Shown piece by piece: positions 6,940 to 9,783 of a DNA stretch of 9,783 nucleotides. This stretch comes from Pseudomonadota bacterium (GTDB taxonomy: Bacteria > Pseudomonadota > Alphaproteobacteria > Rhizobiales > Rhizobiaceae). The notes beneath the pieces are model-generated. The model worked only from the letters and a program-made list of their open reading frames with translations, was not told the DNA's origin and ran no database searches. The position numbers were made by a program, and so were the translations under genes. The stretch's first letter is position 1, and each line of letters opens with the position of its first letter. The stretch lies in contig JAEXXS010000311.1 of NCBI GenBank assembly GCA_023451915.1, positions 1-9,783 of the forward strand. The letters are read 5' to 3'.

Positions 6940-7962
6940 ATGGCGAGCGAAGCGCCGCCTTTCTGGTGGGAAAAGCCCGACTGGCGCGCGAAATCGCTTG
7001 CCCCGGCTGCATGGATTTACGGCGCTATCGCCGGGCGACGCCTGATCCGTTCCGAACCGCCACGGATTGCTCTGCCCGTTCTCTGCATTGGCAATTTCAC
7101 GGTCGGTGGGGCAGGCAAGACCCCGACAGCAATTGCCTTTGCCAAAGGCGCAAAGGCGCGCGGGCTGAAGCCGGGCATCGTCTCGCGCGGCTATGGCGGT
7201 AGTTATAAAGGGCTGCATGTGGTGGACCCGGGGCACGACAGCGCCCGCTATGTCGGCGACGAACCGCTTTTGCTGGCGCGCCATGCGCCGGTTGCGCTTT
7301 CGCCCGACCGGGTTAAGGCGGCGCAGCATCTGCAATCGCTCGGCTGCGATTTCATCATCATGGATGACGGGTTCCAGAGTGCGCGGCTTCATGCCGATTT
7401 TGCACTACTGGTGGTGGATGCAGGGCGCGGTATCGGCAATGGTCGTGTGATCCCGGCAGGTCCATTGCGTGCACCGCTGACCGACCAGATGCGCAAGACC
7501 GATGCGCTGCTGCGGATCGGCAAGGGCGATGCGGCGGATTTTGTGGTCCGCCAGGCGGCCCGTGCCGGGCGACCGATCTATGACGCAAAGCTCATTCCAT
7601 CATCGACGGCAACGGTGGCGGGGCAGCGCTGGCTGGCTTTTGCCGGTATCGGCAATCCCGACAAGTTCTACGCCAGTCTTGCGCAGGCTGGCGGCGTCAT
7701 TGCGGAAACACGCTCGTTTCCCGATCATCACAGCTTCGAGCCTGATGAAATTCGCGATCTGATCGATACGGCCCGCAGGCAGGGGCTGGGGCTTATCACC
7801 ACGGCAAAGGACCATGTGCGTCTCGCCACAATGGACGGTGTGCCGGCTGAATTTCTGTCGAAACTGGCGGTTCTCGATGTCGATCTGAAGTTCGAGCGTT
7901 CAGACGCGCTCCACCATATTCTTGATACGGTGATAGAGCGCTTTAAAAACCGGTCATTATAA
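6940..7962 (+). CDS. lpxK: LpxK, tetraacyldisaccharide 4'-kinase
   Basis: A 340-residue membrane-associated kinase that phosphorylates the 4' position of the tetraacyldisaccharide 1-phosphate to make lipid IVA, the step before WaaA. Visible motifs are the P-loop GNFTVGGAGKTP (51-62), SRGYGG (82-87), YVGDEPLLLA (104-113), the Walker-B-like MDDGFQ (141-146), GNGRVIPAGPLR (167-178), a sugar-side FPDHHSF (260-266) and TTAKDHVRL (287-295). The Asp in GDEP and a His in FPDHH are the family's likely catalytic dyad. The chosen ATG at 6940 lies one base after the waaA stop. The frame extends upstream to 6826 only within waaA. GGCGG at 6927-6931 could serve as a weak ribosome site, and coupling to waaA is likely. 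The gene ends the + strand operon and converges on the DUF2093 gene with 5 bases between the stops. Confidence 0.96.
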   Translation: MASEAPPFWWEKPDWRAKSLAPAAWIYGAIAGRRLIRSEPPRIALPVLCIGNFTVGGAGKTPTAIAFAKGAKARGLKPGIVSRGYGGSYKGLHVVDPGHDSARYVGDEPLLLARHAPVALSPDRVKAAQHLQSLGCDFIIMDDGFQSARLHADFALLVVDAGRGIGNGRVIPAGPLRAPLTDQMRKTDALLRIGKGDAADFVVRQAARAGRPIYDAKLIPSSTATVAGQRWLAFAGIGNPDKFYASLAQAGGVIAETRSFPDHHSFEPDEIRDLIDTARRQGLGLITTAKDHVRLATMDGVPAEFLSKLAVLDVDLKFERSDALHHILDTVIERFKNRSL

Positions 7963-7967
7963 GCGAA

Positions 7968-8207
7968 CTACGCCTTTTTGCGGCTGCGCATTTCCGGGTT
8001 GAACTCAAGCTCACGCTCGAAGGAAATGTGACCCGTTGCATAGGCTTCCTGCCGCGCAACGCTCCAATATTTCAGCTCGTCGAGCGGAATCTGCGCGCCG
8101 GTAACGGCGCAGAGCACATAGGAACCGTGCTTGACGATTTCATAGTCGCCGTCGAGATAACGCAGGACAGCTTCGGACGATGAGCGGGGTGATTCAAATC
8201 TGTTCAT
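7968..8207 (-). CDS. DUF2093 family small protein of unknown function
   Basis: A 79-residue soluble protein. I recognise the DUF2093 core AVLRYLDGDYEIVKHG (13-28), SYVLCAVTG (29-37) and IPLDELKYWSVARQEAY (40-56). It then has a variable, basic end RSRKKA. One cysteine (33) stands in the conserved CAVTG, too few for an obvious zinc site. No signal peptide or membrane segment is present. The ATG at 8207 is the only sensible start; a short AGG about 10 bases upstream may be the ribosome site. The gene is on the same strand as mutL, 64 bases downstream of it, and tail-to-tail with lpxK. Function is unknown. Confidence 0.78.
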   Translation of the reverse strand: MNRFESPRSSSEAVLRYLDGDYEIVKHGSYVLCAVTGAQIPLDELKYWSVARQEAYATGHISFERELEFNPEMRSRKKA

Positions 8208-8224
8208 ATGTGTAAAACCTTTGC

Positions 8225-8260
8225 ACTGGACTCTAGCAAGTGCGGACCCTGGCGTCCAGT
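8225..8260. repeat. Inverted repeat between mutL and the DUF2093 gene
   Basis: ACTGGAC (8225-8231) and GTCCAGT (8254-8260) are perfect 7-base inverted arms around a 22-base spacer. An alternative smaller hairpin uses GGAC (8244-8247) and GTCC (8254-8257) with a 6-base loop, so two folds compete for the same right arm. The repeat lies just past the mutL stop on the minus strand and ahead of the DUF2093 start. It may be a weak terminator, an mRNA-end structure or an operator. No U-tract follows immediately. Confidence 0.4.
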
Positions 8261-8271
8261 TACATAAACCA

Positions 8272-9783
8272 TCAGCGTCTGCCGAAAAGCCGCTCGATAT
8301 CGCTAAGCTTCAGCTCGATATAGGTGGGGCGTCCGTGATTGCATGTGCCGGAACCGGGCGTTGCTTCCATTTCGCGCAGCAATGCGTTCATTTCTTCCGG
8401 TTTGAGGCGGCGTCCGGAACGCACCGATCCATGGCAGGCCATGGTGGCCGCGACATGGTTGAGCATGGCCTGCAATCCGTCGGCGGTTTCATGCTCGGCA
8501 ATCTCATCGGCCAGATCGCGGATCAGCTGCTGTACATTCATTTCCCCCAGCATAGCGGGCGTCTCGCGCACAGCAATGGCGCCGGGACCGAACTGTTCCA
8601 CACCAAGCCCGAACCGGGCCAGCGTTTCCGCATGGCTTGCCAGCCGCTCGGCATCTTCCTCAGCCAGATCGACCACTTCGGGGATCAGCAGCATCTGCCC
8701 CGGTATCGGGCGCGAATGCAGCGCGTTCTTGAGCGCCTCATAGACGAGTCGTTCATGGGCCGCGTGCTGGTCCACGATGACGAGACTGTCTTCGGTTTGC
8801 GAGACAATATAATTGGCATGGATTTGCGCGCGGGCAGCACCGAGCGGCTTTTGCTGCAATTCGACCGGGGCTTCGCTCATAGTCGCGCGCGCATCGGCTG
8901 TCGGAATATTCACGACATCGATGGTCGCCTGCTCGCTTTCGTGGAACGAGGATGCGTTTCCGAAATCGAGCGGTCTATGCGCCGGATGTGCGGTTTGCGG
9001 CGACCATTCGCTGCGCGGGCTTGGGCGTTCAGACCGCCAGCTTGTGGAGGCATAGCCGGTGGAGGCGGCGCGCGTTGCCGGTGAAGACTGCGGCTGAAAC
9101 CCTTCCGCCCGAAAAGCCTGCAACATGGCTTCTGCACCGCTGGTTGCCGGGCGAATGCCGGATTGGGACAGCGCCTGCTTGATTGCGCCGACGATCAGGC
9201 CGCGCACCAGACCGGGGTCCCGAAAGCGTACATCGGCCTTGGCGGGGTGCACATTCACATCGACCAGTGCGGGGTCGAGCGTCAGAAACAGCACGGCGAC
9301 CGGATGGCGGTCACGCGCAATAACATCGGCATAAGCTCCGCGCAGCGCACCGAAAATCTGCTTGTCGCGCACGGGACGGCCATTCACATAAGCGAACTGA
9401 TGCTGCGCATTGCCGCGATTATGGGACGGTATGCCGACAAATCCCGCGAGCCGCACGCCGTCGCGCTCAGCATCGATGGCGAGCGCGTTTTCACCGAAAT
9501 CCTGGCCCAGAACCTGCCCGATCCGTTCCAGCGTTGCGTCGGCGCCTGTGCCAGTCGCGGGCATTTCCAAGGGCGTGCGGTCGGTGCCCGACAGCGAAAA
9601 GCGCACATGCGGAAAGGCAATGGCGATGCGTTTCAGCACATCGGTGATGGCGGAAGCTTCGGCCCGGTCCGTCTTCATGAATTTGAGGCGGGCGGGCGTC
9701 GCGTAAAACAGGTCACGCACTTCGGCAATCGTGCCGCGATTAAGTGCGGCAGGGCGTGGGCCTTCGAGATGCCCGCCGGAAAC
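8272..9783 (-). CDS. mutL: MutL, DNA mismatch repair protein, N-terminally cut by the window edge
   Basis: The frame stays open to the right edge, so this is the last ~503 residues of MutL, with roughly 120 N-terminal residues missing (most of the GHKL ATPase: the N box and DxGxG motifs). The visible part opens with [19 protein letters not shown], the conserved end of the ATPase lid region. Next come the transducer domain motifs [10 protein letters not shown] and [15 protein letters not shown] Ser/Pro/Ala-rich linker of about 100 residues follows, then the C-terminal dimerisation domain. The endonuclease signature [12 protein letters not shown] (bases 8737-8772) is intact, as are ACHGSVRSG and CNHGRPT near the end. 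MutL links MutS mismatch recognition to strand incision. In this type MutL itself nicks DNA, since alphaproteobacteria generally lack MutH. The gene lies upstream of DUF2093 on the same strand. Confidence 0.95.
   Translation of the reverse strand, partial: VSGGHLEGPRPAALNRGTIAEVRDLFYATPARLKFMKTDRAEASAITDVLKRIAIAFPHVRFSLSGTDRTPLEMPATGTGADATLERIGQVLGQDFGENALAIDAERDGVRLAGFVGIPSHNRGNAQHQFAYVNGRPVRDKQIFGALRGAYADVIARDRHPVAVLFLTLDPALVDVNVHPAKADVRFRDPGLVRGLIVGAIKQALSQSGIRPATSGAEAMLQAFRAEGFQPQSSPATRAASTGYASTSWRSERPSPRSEWSPQTAHPAHRPLDFGNASSFHESEQATIDVVNIPTADARATMSEAPVELQQKPLGAARAQIHANYIVSQTEDSLVIVDQHAAHERLVYEALKNALHSRPIPGQMLLIPEVVDLAEEDAERLASHAETLARFGLGVEQFGPGAIAVRETPAMLGEMNVQQLIRDLADEIAEHETADGLQAMLNHVAATMACHGSVRSGRRLKPEEMNALLREMEATPGSGTCNHGRPTYIELKLSDIERLFGRR

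Noticed and set aside
7963..7990. Terminator between lpxK and DUF2093 around the T5 run at 7974-7978
   Set aside because: Only a 3-base stem (CGC/GCG) can form, and the T run is part of the basic C-terminal codons of DUF2093.
8221..9084. 287-codon plus-strand frame opposite mutL
   Set aside because: It overlaps the conserved endonuclease domain of MutL and shows no known domain.
1..9783. Defence island, toxin-antitoxin pair, prophage, insertion sequence, CRISPR array or tRNA
   Set aside because: No transposase, integrase, nuclease cluster, direct-repeat array or tRNA-like fold was seen; coding density and composition are uniform across the window.

Overview
This is a chromosomal window from an alphaproteobacterium, most probably Hyphomicrobiales and close to Brucella/Ochrobactrum. 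The evidence is the high-GC, densely packed coding, the protein variants (MutL with an endonuclease motif, alphaproteobacterial KefB-type antiporter), and the gene order inositol-phosphatase family / DUF4170 / DUF374 acyltransferase / waaA / lpxK / DUF2093 / mutL, which I associate with Rhizobiales-type genomes. The genus is inferred from memory of protein families and gene order, not from a search. I see no mobile element, CRISPR array, tRNA, rRNA or phage gene.

Layout. At the left edge is the 3' end of a patatin-like phospholipase gene (+). It converges on a KefB/KefC-type cation:proton antiporter gene (-). A perfect hairpin sits across the two stop codons. A divergent intergenic region of about 240 bp (2118-2354) separates the antiporter from a tight run of six + strand genes ending at 7962. 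In order these are pmbA (TldE), an inositol-monophosphatase/CysQ-like phosphatase, a DUF4170 protein, a DUF374 (LpxJ-type) acyltransferase, waaA (Kdo transferase) and lpxK (lipid A 4'-kinase). Gaps are 49 bases or less; pmbA overlaps the phosphatase gene and the DUF374 gene overlaps waaA. Two genes appear to start with TTG. On the opposite strand follow a small DUF2093 gene and mutL, which runs off the right edge without its N-terminal ATPase part.

How the genes work together. waaA and lpxK catalyse consecutive steps of lipid A/inner-core assembly: LpxK phosphorylates the disaccharide, then WaaA adds Kdo. The DUF374 gene directly upstream belongs to the family that contains the late lipid A acyltransferase LpxJ, so the back half of the operon looks like a lipid A module. 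DUF4170 and the phosphatase are linked to it by position only. PmbA/TldE (protease partner), KefB (K+/H+ exchange) and MutL (mismatch repair) are housekeeping functions.

Overall this is an ordinary core-genome region. The most interesting items are the uncharacterised small proteins embedded next to lipid A genes, the unusual motif in the acyltransferase, and a few regulatory hairpins.
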